Assembly: GCA_934149005.1 (NCBI GenBank)
Contig: CAKPDN010000024.1
Coordinates: forward strand, 1 to 7,948
Length of the DNA: 7,948 nt
From: an uncultured Clostridia bacterium
Lineage (GTDB): Bacteria > Bacillota > Clostridia > TANB77 > CAG-508
Reading direction: 5' to 3'
A program made the position numbers and the translations under genes. Under the pieces are notes generated by a model. The model ran no database searches and was not told the origin of the DNA. It saw only the letters and a list, made by a program, of their open reading frames with translations. Shown here one piece after another: positions 1 through 6,853 of the stretch (positions are counted from its first letter, which is position 1; every line of letters begins with the position of its first letter).

Positions 1-102
1 GAAACAGAATTTGAAAAATATAGAATAGTACAAGATAAAATATATGTTTCTGATTTTGATGAATTATTATTAAAGAGTAAAAATATTAAAGATGAGAAAT
101 AA
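1..102 (+). CDS. RhuM-like protein, C-terminal 33 residues (5' end outside window)
   Basis: Frame 1 is open from the window edge to a TAA at 100-102, giving 33 residues. The stretch reads EFEKYRIVQDKIYVSDFD, which resembles the C-terminal signature I recall for RhuM-family proteins (an E-F-x-K-Y-R-x-I-Q-D then S-D-F-D pattern). RhuM proteins were named from a Salmonella pathogenicity island and are often found on mobile or accessory DNA; their biochemical role is not established. The bulk of the gene lies to the left, so nothing can be said about its start or intactness. It has the same strand and composition as the GNAT gene 90 bases downstream. Identification rests on a short tail only. Confidence 0.6.
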   Translation, partial: ETEFEKYRIVQDKIYVSDFDELLLKSKNIKDEK

Positions 103-180
103 TGTTAAAGGAGCTAAAGTTTGAAAAATAATTGTAAAATACAATAGTTTTAATTGAATTTTGTGCCTTAAAAGAAAGGA

Positions 181-750
181 ATGTCAGTAAATATGAAGAT
201 AAATTCAAATACTTTAAAACAAGTCGAAGTTAATATAAAGATAAGAAAAGCAAATGAAAATGATGCAAGCAAATGGTTCAAATTTGTCAATAAAGTATGG
301 AGAAATGCATACAAAAATATTTTTCCAGAGGAAGTATTTTTGGAAAAAGAAAGTAATGTAGAAGAAAAAGAAAAAAATTTTAATAAAAATATATATAATA
401 ATAATGAAAAGATTGCACTTGTAGCAGAAAATAATGGCAAGATTATTGGGATAATGCTTGGTGTTATTAATTCTAATTATGAATATTTTAATGACGAATA
501 TGCAGATTTAGTTGGATTATATATTGATCCTACTTTTCAGGGAAAAGGCATTGGAGGTTCTTTTAAGAAAAAATTTGAAGAATGGGCAAAAAAGAACGGA
601 GCAAGTAAGTATGTAATTGGTGTTTTAAAAGATAATAAAAATGCGAGAACTGTCTATGAAGCTTGGGGTGGTAAATTATCTACTTATGAACAAGATTTTT
701 ATAAATTAGGAATTGCATACAAAGAAGTATTTTATATTTATGAATTATAG
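181..750 (+). CDS. GNAT-family N-acetyltransferase
   Basis: The product is predicted to transfer an acetyl group from acetyl-CoA to an amine in the cytoplasm; the substrate cannot be read from sequence. The acetyl-CoA pyrophosphate-binding motif A is clear: beta strand LVGLYIDP (about 110-117) followed by Q120-G-K-G-I-G125, the family's Q/R-x-x-G-x-G/A loop. The late helix-turn N-A-R-T-V-Y-E (154-160) followed by WGG is also typical. The length of 189 residues is slightly above the usual 150-180, partly from an N-terminal lead before the fold begins near residue 17. Start choice is uncertain. The AGAAAGGA ribosome site ends at 180, touching the ATG at 181, so the in-frame ATG at 193 (12-base spacing) may be the real start, giving 185 residues. 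It probably belongs to the cargo of the mobile element together with the Nudix gene. Confidence 0.88.
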   Translation: MSVNMKINSNTLKQVEVNIKIRKANENDASKWFKFVNKVWRNAYKNIFPEEVFLEKESNVEEKEKNFNKNIYNNNEKIALVAENNGKIIGIMLGVINSNYEYFNDEYADLVGLYIDPTFQGKGIGGSFKKKFEEWAKKNGASKYVIGVLKDNKNARTVYEAWGGKLSTYEQDFYKLGIAYKEVFYIYEL

Positions 751-830
751 TAGAATCTAAACAAGGGATATTAAATTGAAAATCAACAGTAGACAATGTT
801 GTAAATATTTAATTTTGGAGGAACAATAGA

Positions 831-1292
831 ATGAATGATATTAAATATAAAAATGAAAATTACAATTTTGCATATAGAGTATCAGCAATTATTTATAGTC
901 CAGATGAAACAAAGATACTTTTATTTTATGGTAATGATATGACTTTTTATATGTTGCCAGGAGGAAAAGTAAAAGAACGAGAAAAAAGTGAAGATGCAAT
1001 TAAAAGAGAAATTTATGAAGAATTAGGATTTAAAAATTTAGAATTTACTTTTGCAGGAGTATGTGAAGAATTAATTTCTAAAAGAGATTGTTACATTCAA
1101 GAAATAACTTTAACTTATAAATGTAAGTATATTGGCAGTATTGAAGAACATAGTTTTAAAAGTAAAGAATCTGATTGGATTAATTTTAAATGGGTAGAAA
1201 TTAATAAATTAGGTGAATATAATATACATCCAAGTAAAATTTCTCTAATTGTTAATAATAATTGTAATCATGTTATAGAAGAAAATTTCTAA
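831..1292 (+). CDS. Nudix hydrolase
   Basis: This is a 153-residue, single-domain cytosolic pyrophosphohydrolase that would cleave a nucleoside diphosphate linked to another group, using divalent metal. The Nudix box is complete and exact at residues 45-67: G45, five residues, E51, seven residues, then R59-E-I-Y-E63-E64-L-G-F67. This matches the GX5EX7REUXEEXGU consensus with all metal-binding glutamates present. The preceding MLPGG (41-45) is also typical. Substrate specificity cannot be assigned. The ATG is preceded by GGAGG at 817-821 with 9-base spacing, which fixes the start. It follows the GNAT gene by 80 bases on the same strand and could be co-transcribed. Its stop codon is followed at once by a hairpin. 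Confidence 0.93.
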   Translation: MNDIKYKNENYNFAYRVSAIIYSPDETKILLFYGNDMTFYMLPGGKVKEREKSEDAIKREIYEELGFKNLEFTFAGVCEELISKRDCYIQEITLTYKCKYIGSIEEHSFKSKESDWINFKWVEINKLGEYNIHPSKISLIVNNNCNHVIEENF

Positions 1293-1310
1293 AAAAGAAA
1301 TTTTTATTTT
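1282..1310 (+). terminator. A/T-rich hairpin overlapping the Nudix stop codon
   Basis: A perfect 9-bp inverted repeat has arms at 1282-1290 and 1296-1304 with a 5-base A loop, followed by a T-rich run (TATTTT). The left arm lies in the last Nudix codons. The stem has a single G-C pair, so it would be a weak terminator; it may act together with the next hairpin at 1341. Confidence 0.45.
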
Positions 1311-1340
1311 GGTAGTTTAAATTGAGATTATGTGTGAGCT

Positions 1341-1392
1341 AAAAATGTCCAGATTTTTGAGTAAAATAAACTTCTAAAATGGACATTTTTTA
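1341..1392 (+). terminator. Terminator-like hairpin downstream of the Nudix gene
   Basis: Perfect 10-bp arms AAAAATGTCC (1341-1350) and GGACATTTTT (1381-1390) flank a 30-base spacer. The stem can extend inward by five A-T pairs if a 2-base AG bulge on the left is allowed. The right arm ends in a T5 run. The geometry suits a rho-independent terminator for the Nudix transcript, though the loop is longer than usual and the T run is part of the stem. Confidence 0.5.
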
Positions 1393-1454
1393 TAATCAGA
1401 AAAAGCAGTAGTACCAATGTATTTGAACAAAATTGATGACATATTTTACTAACT

Positions 1455-1496
1455 AGGGTAGGTGTGTGATAGTGAAAACTATCGCATAGCTACCCT
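1455..1496 (+). other. Strong 18-bp RNA-type hairpin, function unknown
   Basis: Left arm 1455-1472 pairs with right arm 1479-1496 around a 6-base loop TGAAAA. Of 18 positions, 15 are Watson-Crick pairs, two are G-U wobbles (1467/1484 and 1464/1487) and one is a G-G mismatch (1462/1489). Wobbles are kept rather than perfect palindromy, which favours an RNA structure over a DNA operator. It is not followed by a T run (next bases TAAACTATTT), so it is not a simple terminator. It sits in the roughly 320-base stretch (1293-1614) between the Nudix gene and the small ORF. Apart from the two terminator-like hairpins, I see no gene in that stretch. I do not recognise the family. Confidence 0.6.
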
Positions 1497-1614
1497 TAAA
1501 CTATTTATGAGCAAATGTGGACATATTTAAAAAATTAAAAAAATAAATTTTAAAGTAAGGGGGAATTTTTATAAGAAAACGGATGTATATATAGTATAGG
1601 GAGAGTGAGTTAAT

Positions 1615-1728
1615 ATGAGTGAAACTTTCAAAATCAATATATACTTCGATGAAAAAGGTGAAGAGTTAGAAGGATTAATAAAACACTTAATAATTAATAT
1701 CTTAAAAAAAGATATTTTTGAGCATTAA
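1615..1728 (+). CDS. Small 37-residue ORF upstream of the recombinase
   Basis: The ATG at 1615 is preceded by GGGAGAG (1599-1605) at 9-base spacing, a good ribosome site that supports real translation. The product has a short beta-like start FKINIYF, an acidic D-E-K-G-E-E turn, then an amphipathic helix (LEGLIKHLIINILKK). This layout is reminiscent of short ORFs near serine recombinases on clostridial elements, such as TnpW-like proteins, but the resemblance is from memory and weak. It ends 72 bases before the recombinase start on the same strand and may be co-transcribed with it. No function is assigned. Confidence 0.55.
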   Translation: MSETFKINIYFDEKGEELEGLIKHLIINILKKDIFEH

Positions 1729-1800
1729 AATTTTATTCAAAATAAGATATAATAAAACTTAAATTCAAATTGTTTTTATCAAGCATAGAAGGGAGGAGAA

Positions 1801-3357
1801 ATGCTTGAACAAATAGAAAAAACAATATACAAGGTAGCAATTTATATAAGGCTATCAAAAGAAGATGTAGATAGAGGATATGATGAAAGTGAAAGTATAA
1901 AAAATCAAAGAACATTACTAACAGAATATGTGCAAAAATTAGGATGGAAGTACCAATTAATAGATACATATATAGATCAAGGCTTTACAGGAACAAATTT
2001 TAACAGACCAGATTTTCAAAGAATGGTAAGAGATATAGAAAATGGAAAAATTAATATGGTTGTAACAAAAGATTTATCACGTTTAGGTCGTGATTATATA
2101 GAAACCGGAGAATATATAGAAAAATGGTTTCCAGAAAATAATGTAAGATATGTTTCAGTAACAGATGGAATAGATACTTTTGAAGCATCAAATGGTAATA
2201 ATGATATTGCACCATTTAAATCAATATTAAACGATATGTATTCTAAAGACTTATCAAAAAAAATCAGAACAGCAATGCACACAATGCAAAAACAAGGAAA
2301 ATGGGTAGGAGGAAAAACACCACTTGGATACACAAAAGATATAAATGATAAAAATAAACTAATAATTTATGAACCAGAGGCTCAAATTGTAAGGACTATT
2401 TTTAATATGGCATCTAATGGAAAACAGGTTGGAACTATAAGAGATTATTTAAATAGCAACAACATTCCGACAGCCAATAAATCAAGATACAATAAAGAAA
2501 CATATTGGGAAAATAAAACCGTAAAGAACATATTAAAAAATAAGGTTTATATAGGCATAACAGTACAAAATAAAAGGAGTAGAATAAGTTATAAAAATAG
2601 AAAAATTAGACAAAACCCAGAAGAAAAATGGGTAACTGTAGAAAATACACATAAACCAATAATAGATAAAAAAGTATTTGATGCAGTGCAAAAAATGGTA
2701 ATAGTTCAAAACTACAATAGAAATGAAAAGAAAAATATGTTTTTATTAGATGGTTTACTTTTTTGCTACGAATGCAAACATAAAATAGGAGTAAGAGGAA
2801 AAAAGAATGGTAATTACTATATGGTATGTAATAATTATCGCAGAAATTCAAAATTAAAACTTTGCACATCACATGGTTTTAGCTATTCTAATTTAGAAGA
2901 CACTATAATTAATTATATTAAAAACTTATTTCAAAAAATAGATAGTGAAAAAATAGAATTAGAAGTAAAAAAGGGAATGACAAAATATGATTATGGAAAA
3001 ATACTTCAAAAACTAGAAAACGAGATTATATTGATAAATAACAATATTGATCAAATGTATGTAGACAAATTAAACAATAAAATAAGTGAAGAAATGTACG
3101 AGAGATTATCGGAAAAATTTGGAGATGAAATAAAACAAAAAGAAAATGAATACATAGAAATTAAGAGGCAAAAAGAAGATTCAAAACAAGATGATACTGA
3201 AAAAATAAAAAGTATTGTACAGGATTTTCTAAGTCTAAATAAACCAACATCAGAAATTATGAAAGTAATTATTAATAGAATAGAGATACATCAAGATAAA
3301 CAGTTGGATTTGTATTTTAATTTTAAACAATTAAATAACTTAAAAGAAAAAATATAA
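1801..3357 (+). CDS. Large serine recombinase (site-specific integrase/resolvase family)
   Basis: This 518-residue protein catalyses strand exchange between attachment sites through a covalent phosphoserine intermediate, integrating or excising the DNA that carries it. The resolvase catalytic domain covers about 11-150. It has YIRLS with nucleophile S19, the ESxxNQ-like segment at 30-36, GFTGTNFNRP (61-70) and KDLSRLGRD (90-98) with the active-site arginines R94 and R97. The recombinase domain runs about 168-290, starting near GKTPLGY (171-177). A zinc ribbon follows with C322, C325, C343 and C355. A charged helical stretch around 395-465 looks like the coiled-coil insert that controls integration versus excision. 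The length and domain set look complete. GGGAGG at 1791-1796 lies only 4 bases before the ATG. The gene ends about 70 bases before the broken zip gene, the usual position of such an integrase beside its attachment site. Confidence 0.95.
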   Translation: MLEQIEKTIYKVAIYIRLSKEDVDRGYDESESIKNQRTLLTEYVQKLGWKYQLIDTYIDQGFTGTNFNRPDFQRMVRDIENGKINMVVTKDLSRLGRDYIETGEYIEKWFPENNVRYVSVTDGIDTFEASNGNNDIAPFKSILNDMYSKDLSKKIRTAMHTMQKQGKWVGGKTPLGYTKDINDKNKLIIYEPEAQIVRTIFNMASNGKQVGTIRDYLNSNNIPTANKSRYNKETYWENKTVKNILKNKVYIGITVQNKRSRISYKNRKIRQNPEEKWVTVENTHKPIIDKKVFDAVQKMVIVQNYNRNEKKNMFLLDGLLFCYECKHKIGVRGKKNGNYYMVCNNYRRNSKLKLCTSHGFSYSNLEDTIINYIKNLFQKIDSEKIELEVKKGMTKYDYGKILQKLENEIILINNNIDQMYVDKLNNKISEEMYERLSEKFGDEIKQKENEYIEIKRQKEDSKQDDTEKIKSIVQDFLSLNKPTSEIMKVIINRIEIHQDKQLDLYFNFKQLNNLKEKI

Positions 3358-3359
3358 GG

Positions 3360-3386
3360 CTAATTTAATGTTAAATATTAAATTAG
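3360..3386. repeat. Perfect 10-bp inverted repeat just after the recombinase stop
   Basis: CTAATTTAAT (3360-3369) and its exact complement ATTAAATTAG (3377-3386) flank a 7-base spacer. It starts two bases after the recombinase stop codon and has no T run after it, so it is a poor terminator. It lies between the recombinase gene and the zip junction, where an arm of the attachment site would be expected. Whether it is a recombinase-binding repeat or a weak hairpin cannot be decided here. Confidence 0.5.
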
Positions 3387-3418
3387 TCAAAAATAAAAAT
3401 TAAAACTGCCTATTTTTG

Positions 3419-3721
3419 TATCAATCAGAAGGAATATCTATGGCAGTACCTATGAAAAATGGTGGTATGAAAAAATCAAAAGTAATTTTCTATGTTATTT
3501 TATCGGGAATAACAACAGGAATTGGTGCATTTTTGGGAGCAATAGTTGGATCAATATCAGAAAATATAATTGCTATTTGCTTAAGTTTCGCAGCAGGAGC
3601 AATGCTTTATATAGTATCTGGAGAATTAATACCAGAATCTAATAAGTTATATAAAGGAAGAATGTCTGCTGTTGGAAATATGTTAGGATTTATTATTGGA
3701 ATTTTTGCTACACAATTGTGA
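3419..3721 (+). pseudogene. ZIP-family metal transporter, 3' half only (interrupted by element)
   Basis: The frame encodes the C-terminal part of a ZIP (ZupT/GufA-like) divalent metal importer. It reads EGISMAVPMKNGG, then hydrophobic segments at about 3480-3545 and 3565-3620, the TM5-type motif SGELIPES, and a final hydrophobic segment before the stop. In intact ZIP proteins TM4 carries His-Asn-x-Pro-Glu-Gly. Here the residues before Glu-Gly (3428-3433) are Tyr-Gln-Ser, and an in-frame TAA lies at 3401-3403. The ligand His and Asn, the Pro and all of TM1-3 are therefore missing, so the product cannot form the normal eight-helix transporter. A TTG at 3416 or an ATG at 3440 (behind AGAAGGA at 3427-3433, itself part of the Glu-Gly codons) could start a roughly 95-100-residue fragment. 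The reading frame is otherwise undamaged, suggesting recent or reversible interruption. Confidence 0.85.
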
Positions 3722-3757
3722 GACAAGTGGGACAGTCCCAATTTGTCTCATTTTTTT
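3719..3757 (+). terminator. Rho-independent terminator of the zip gene
   Basis: The stem TGAGACAA (3719-3726) pairs with TTGTCTCA (3743-3750). Inside it is a small internal loop and a second short G-C-rich stem formed by GGGA/TCCC. Seven T residues follow (3751-3757). The hairpin begins at the zip stop codon itself (TGA 3719-3721). Confidence 0.85.
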
Positions 3758-3837
3758 GAAGAATTTTGTCGAATTTTGACAAGACAAAAATAGCAATGGT
3801 TCTGGCGAAAAAATGTTTGAAAATATTCTCGATTCTA

Positions 3838-3866
3838 TTGACTTTTAATATTGAAAATTGTATAAT
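3838..3866 (+). promoter_or_regulatory. Sigma-A type promoter for the helicase gene
   Basis: TTGACT at 3838-3843 and a perfect TATAAT at 3861-3866 are separated by exactly 17 bases. Transcription would begin near 3873, giving a leader of about 80 bases before the helicase ATG at 3955. No LexA-type GAAC/GTTC operator was seen around it. A direct repeat of GAATTTTG at 3761 and 3771 lies further upstream, with no assignable role. Confidence 0.85.
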
Positions 3867-3880
3867 TGGACAAGAAAAAT

Positions 3881-3907
3881 AGGAGAGAGTAGAAATTGAT
3901 GATTTTA
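3881..3907 (+). promoter_or_regulatory. Extra ribosome site with minimal ORF in the helicase leader
   Basis: AGGAGAG at 3881-3887 is a better Shine-Dalgarno sequence than the one used by the helicase ATG. It is followed by ATG at 3899, which opens only three codons before TAA (3905-3907). The helicase frame itself is open upstream to a TAG at 3880-3882 and contains an ATT at 3895, 7 bases after this site. The site could therefore feed a minimal upstream ORF or a rare ATT start that adds 20 residues to the helicase. Confidence 0.4.
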
Positions 3908-3954
3908 TAAAAAATTTTAATGTAATTAAAGATTTTGAAGGTAGGAAAGAAAAA

Positions 3955-6267
3955 ATGCAAGAAATATTAAAAGGATTAAATAATAAACAATATGAAGCAG
4001 TAATAAATACAGAAGGACCATGCTTAGTAATAGCAGGGGCTGGAAGTGGAAAAACAAAAGTATTAACACATAAAATAGCTTATTTAATAGGAGAAAAGGG
4101 AGTATTACCTTGGAATATATTAGCAATAACATTTACTAATAAAGCTGCAAATGAAATGAAAGAAAGAATTGCAAATCTGGTAGGAGATGTTGCAAAAGAT
4201 ATATGGATGGGAACATTCCATTCTATTTGTGTACGTATATTAAGAAGATTTATAGATAGAATAGGATTTGATTCATCTTTCATAATATTTGATACAGCTG
4301 ATCAAAGAACATTAGTAAAGGCGTGTATTAAAAATATCGGATTAGATGATAAGATGTTTACAGATAGAAGTGTTTTATCGGAAATCAGTAATGCTAAAAA
4401 TGAAATGCTAGAGCCTGAACAATATGCTGTTAGGGCTAATGGCGACTTTAGAAAAGAAAAAATTGCACTTGTTTATGAAATGTATCAGAAGAGATTAAAA
4501 GAAAATAATGCAATAGATTTTGATGATATTATAAATTATACAATTAAGATTTTAATGAATAATTCTGATATATTAGATTATTATTCTGATAAATTTAAAT
4601 ATGTTTTAGTTGATGAATATCAAGATACAAATAAATCTCAATTTACATTAGTAACATTGCTTGCATCTAAAAATGGCAATATAACGGTTGTTGGAGATAA
4701 TGATCAAGGGATTTATAGTTTTAGAGGAGCAGATATTTCAAATATATTAAATTTTGAAAGAGATTTTCCAGGAACAAAAATAATTAAATTAGAGCAAAAT
4801 TATAGATGTACAGGAAATATACTAAAAGCTGCAAATGCAGTGATTAAAAATAATGAAGTAACATATAAGAAAGAGTTATGGACAGAAAATGATATAGGAA
4901 ATTTACCAAAAGTGTATTCAGCTAGTAATGAATATGATGAGGGAACCTATATTGCAGAACAGATTGAACATTTAAGAAGAGAAGAATATTATAAATATTC
5001 AGATTTTGCAGTTTTGTATAGAATGAATACACAATCAAGAGCAATAGAAGATATTTTAAGAAGAGAAAATATCCCGTATAAAATTGTTGGCGGACTTAAA
5101 TTCTATGAAAGAAAAGAAATTAAAGATATAATTTCATATTTAAGATTAATACAAAATCTATCTGATAATTTGAGTTTGAAAAGAATAATAAATGAACCTA
5201 AGAGAGGAATTGGAAAGACAAGTTTAGATAAAGTCGAAGAGATTTCTAATAATACAGGTGTTTCTATGTATGAAATAATTGAGCATGCAGACCAGTATGG
5301 ATTAAATAGAGTTTACTTAAATTCAAGAGAATTTATTAATTGTATACAAGAATTGAGAGCTAAAAAAGATGAAATTCAAATATCAGAGTTAATTAAGGAA
5401 ACACTTAAGAAAACAGGATACACAAAAGCATTAGAAAATGAAAATACAATAGAAGCGGAAAATAGAATTGAAAACTTAGATGAATTTTTAACAGTTGCAA
5501 TAGAATTTGAAGAAGAATCAGCAGATAATAAATTAAGTGATTTCTTGGAGGGAATAACATTATCAAGTGATATTGATGATATGGAGGAAACAGAAGATAC
5601 TGTTACACTTATGACATTACATAGTGCAAAAGGCTTGGAGTTTCCAGTTGTATTTCTTGTAGGAATGGAAGAAGGTATATTTCCTGGTTACAAATCTATA
5701 GGAGAACCTAAAGAATTAGAAGAAGAAAGACGTTTATGTTATGTTGGAATTACAAGAGCAAAAGAAAATTTATTCTTGACATGTAGCAAACAACGTACAA
5801 TATTTGGGTCTACAAGTTGTAATCAAGCATCAAGATTTTTAAAAGAAATACCATCTGAATTACTTGATGGATATGATGAAGTACTTGGAAATAAACAAGA
5901 AACTAACATATTTGGGGATTCAAAATATAGTTGGACATATGGAAGTAAAAATAATGAAAGTATAAAAACTTATAAAATTAATCAAAAAGAACCTGCAATT
6001 GTAGCTGCATCAAGTGCAAATAATACTGGATTTATGTTTAGAACGGCTGAAAGCTTTTTAAATTCTTTAAATAAAAAATCTTCAGGTAATGATGTTGATT
6101 TATCTAAATATAAATCAGGTGTTAGAATCTTTCATAAAAAATTTGGAGAAGGTACAATTAGTAGTGTAGAGCCAGAAGGTGAAGATTTAAAAGTAGATAT
6201 TCAATTTGATAAAGTCGGACATAAGAGATTAATGGCAAAATTTGCTAATTTAGAAGTAATTGAATAA
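3955..6267 (+). CDS. pcrA: ATP-dependent DNA helicase, PcrA/UvrD type (superfamily 1A)
   Basis: This is a 3'-5' DNA helicase for repair, removal of recombinase filaments and clearing of stalled RNA polymerase. Motifs in order: Q motif LNNKQYEAV (8-16), Walker A AGAGSGKT (27-34, K33), Walker B VLVDEYQDT (217-225, D220/E221), motif III VVGDNDQGIYSFRGAD, motif IV LEQNYRC, motif V TLMTLHSAKGLEF (551-563) and motif VI RRLCYVGITRAKE (592-604, R601). A C-terminal Tudor-like domain (about 718-769, from YKSGVRIFHKKFGEG) is the part that contacts RNA polymerase in PcrA. At 770 residues it is slightly longer than many PcrA proteins because of a low-complexity linker at about 635-715. The ATG at 3955 has TAGGAAAG 8 bases upstream. 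It is monocistronic between its promoter and a following hairpin. No ligA or other usual partner is beside it. Confidence 0.95.
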   Translation: MQEILKGLNNKQYEAVINTEGPCLVIAGAGSGKTKVLTHKIAYLIGEKGVLPWNILAITFTNKAANEMKERIANLVGDVAKDIWMGTFHSICVRILRRFIDRIGFDSSFIIFDTADQRTLVKACIKNIGLDDKMFTDRSVLSEISNAKNEMLEPEQYAVRANGDFRKEKIALVYEMYQKRLKENNAIDFDDIINYTIKILMNNSDILDYYSDKFKYVLVDEYQDTNKSQFTLVTLLASKNGNITVVGDNDQGIYSFRGADISNILNFERDFPGTKIIKLEQNYRCTGNILKAANAVIKNNEVTYKKELWTENDIGNLPKVYSASNEYDEGTYIAEQIEHLRREEYYKYSDFAVLYRMNTQSRAIEDILRRENIPYKIVGGLKFYERKEIKDIISYLRLIQNLSDNLSLKRIINEPKRGIGKTSLDKVEEISNNTGVSMYEIIEHADQYGLNRVYLNSREFINCIQELRAKKDEIQISELIKETLKKTGYTKALENENTIEAENRIENLDEFLTVAIEFEEESADNKLSDFLEGITLSSDIDDMEETEDTVTLMTLHSAKGLEFPVVFLVGMEEGIFPGYKSIGEPKELEEERRLCYVGITRAKENLFLTCSKQRTIFGSTSCNQASRFLKEIPSELLDGYDEVLGNKQETNIFGDSKYSWTYGSKNNESIKTYKINQKEPAIVAASSANNTGFMFRTAESFLNSLNKKSSGNDVDLSKYKSGVRIFHKKFGEGTISSVEPEGEDLKVDIQFDKVGHKRLMAKFANLEVIE

Positions 6268-6274
6268 GAATTTT

Positions 6275-6317
6275 AAAAAGGAAGAATTATTTTGTAAAAA
6301 GTAATTTTTCTTTTTTT
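6275..6317 (+). terminator. Long A/T-rich terminator after the helicase gene
   Basis: Bases 6275-6293 pair with 6298-6316 around a GTAA tetraloop, giving a 19-bp stem with three G-U wobbles and one G-C pair. The right arm ends in seven T residues (6311-6317). It lies just after the helicase stop codon, so it probably ends that transcript, though so A-rich a stem would be inefficient. Confidence 0.6.
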
Positions 6318-6398
6318 ATGAATAAAAAATTAAAATGTGTAAAAAATAGTTAAAGAATAACGCGATAAGCGAAAAATAAAGTGAAGGGAAGGATAAAA

Positions 6399-6587
6399 AT
6401 GGCAGATTTAAATCAAATGGAGTTACAACATTTAAGACATCTAATAGGGGCACATGAAACAGCATATCAAAAATTAAATACTTATTCATCACAAGCTGTA
6501 GACCCTCAAATAAAACAATTATTTACAAAAGCAGCTCAAGACAGTTTAAATACTAAACAAAAATTAATGACATTTTTAAATAATTAG
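6399..6587 (+). CDS. Small CotF-like spore coat protein (62 residues)
   Basis: Residues HLRHLIGAHETAYQKL followed by a helical stretch with DPQIKQLFTKAAQ and a KQKLMTFL end resemble the short helical-hairpin proteins of the spore coat CotF family (Coat_F fold) that clostridia carry in several copies. The protein is all helix with no signal or membrane segment, as expected for an outer-spore structural protein made in the mother cell. The ATG at 6399 is preferred over the GTG at 6381 because AAGGGAAGGA (6384-6393) sits directly before it and homology begins at MADLNQ. It is followed after 15 bases by a longer relative, so the two form an operon. No promoter of sigma-E or sigma-K type could be fixed with confidence. 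Confidence 0.75.
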   Translation: MADLNQMELQHLRHLIGAHETAYQKLNTYSSQAVDPQIKQLFTKAAQDSLNTKQKLMTFLNN

Positions 6588-6602
6588 AAGGAGGAAAATG
6601 TA

Positions 6603-6848
6603 ATGGATGAAAAAACAATGGTAAATGATATTTTATCAGGAGTTAAGTCAGATCTAACAGCATATCAAACAGCTATTTCAGAAGCAGAAAACATGAATTT
6701 AAGACAAGCGTTTCAACAAATTAGAAATGGTGATGAAAGTTTTCAATATGAGCTTTTTAAAATAGCACAAACAAAGGGTTATTATAAACCAGCACAAAAG
6801 GCTACAACAACAGAAGTTGAAACAGTAAAAACTGAATTACAACAATAA
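6603..6848 (+). CDS. CotF-like spore coat protein (81 residues)
   Basis: The sequence MVNDILSGVKSDLTAYQTAI, then ENMNLRQAFQQIRNGDESFQYELFKIAQTKGYY and a PA-rich tail, is characteristic of the CotF-related spore coat family found in many spore-forming Clostridia: two helices in a ferritin-like hairpin with the conserved Q-x-E-L-F and K-G-Y-Y-x-P-A elements. The ATG at 6603 is set by AAGGAGG (6588-6594) at 8-base spacing; an ATG at 6598 is followed directly by TAA. It is the second gene of a two-gene unit with the 62-residue protein and probably a structural partner in the spore coat. The operon is closed by the terminator at 6854. Confidence 0.82.
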   Translation: MDEKTMVNDILSGVKSDLTAYQTAISEAENMNLRQAFQQIRNGDESFQYELFKIAQTKGYYKPAQKATTTEVETVKTELQQ

Positions 6849-6853
6849 AACTT

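Noticed and set aside
103..180. Tiny ORFs (ATG at 102, TTG at 120) and a promoter before the GNAT gene
   Set aside because: Both ORFs stop within ten codons. The best box pair (TTGAAA 121-126, TACAAT 140-145) has only a 13-base spacer.
1748..1753. TATAAT upstream of the recombinase as a promoter -10 box
   Set aside because: No acceptable -35 box at 16-18 bases; the only TTGAGC (1718-1723) is 24 bases away.
1733..1969. Minus-strand hydrophobic ORFs opposite the GNAT, recombinase and helicase genes (for example 168-440, 1733-1969, 2606-2872, 3926-4132)
   Set aside because: These are antisense shadows of A-rich codons, which read as Phe/Leu/Ile on the other strand. They have no ribosome site and no family features.
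3761..3790. Direct repeat GAATTTTG and a TTTTGTC/GACAAAA inverted repeat as a LexA or other operator of the helicase gene
   Set aside because: It lacks the GAAC/GTTC half-sites of Gram-positive LexA boxes and lies about 50 bases before the -35 box. In such AT-rich DNA it may be chance.
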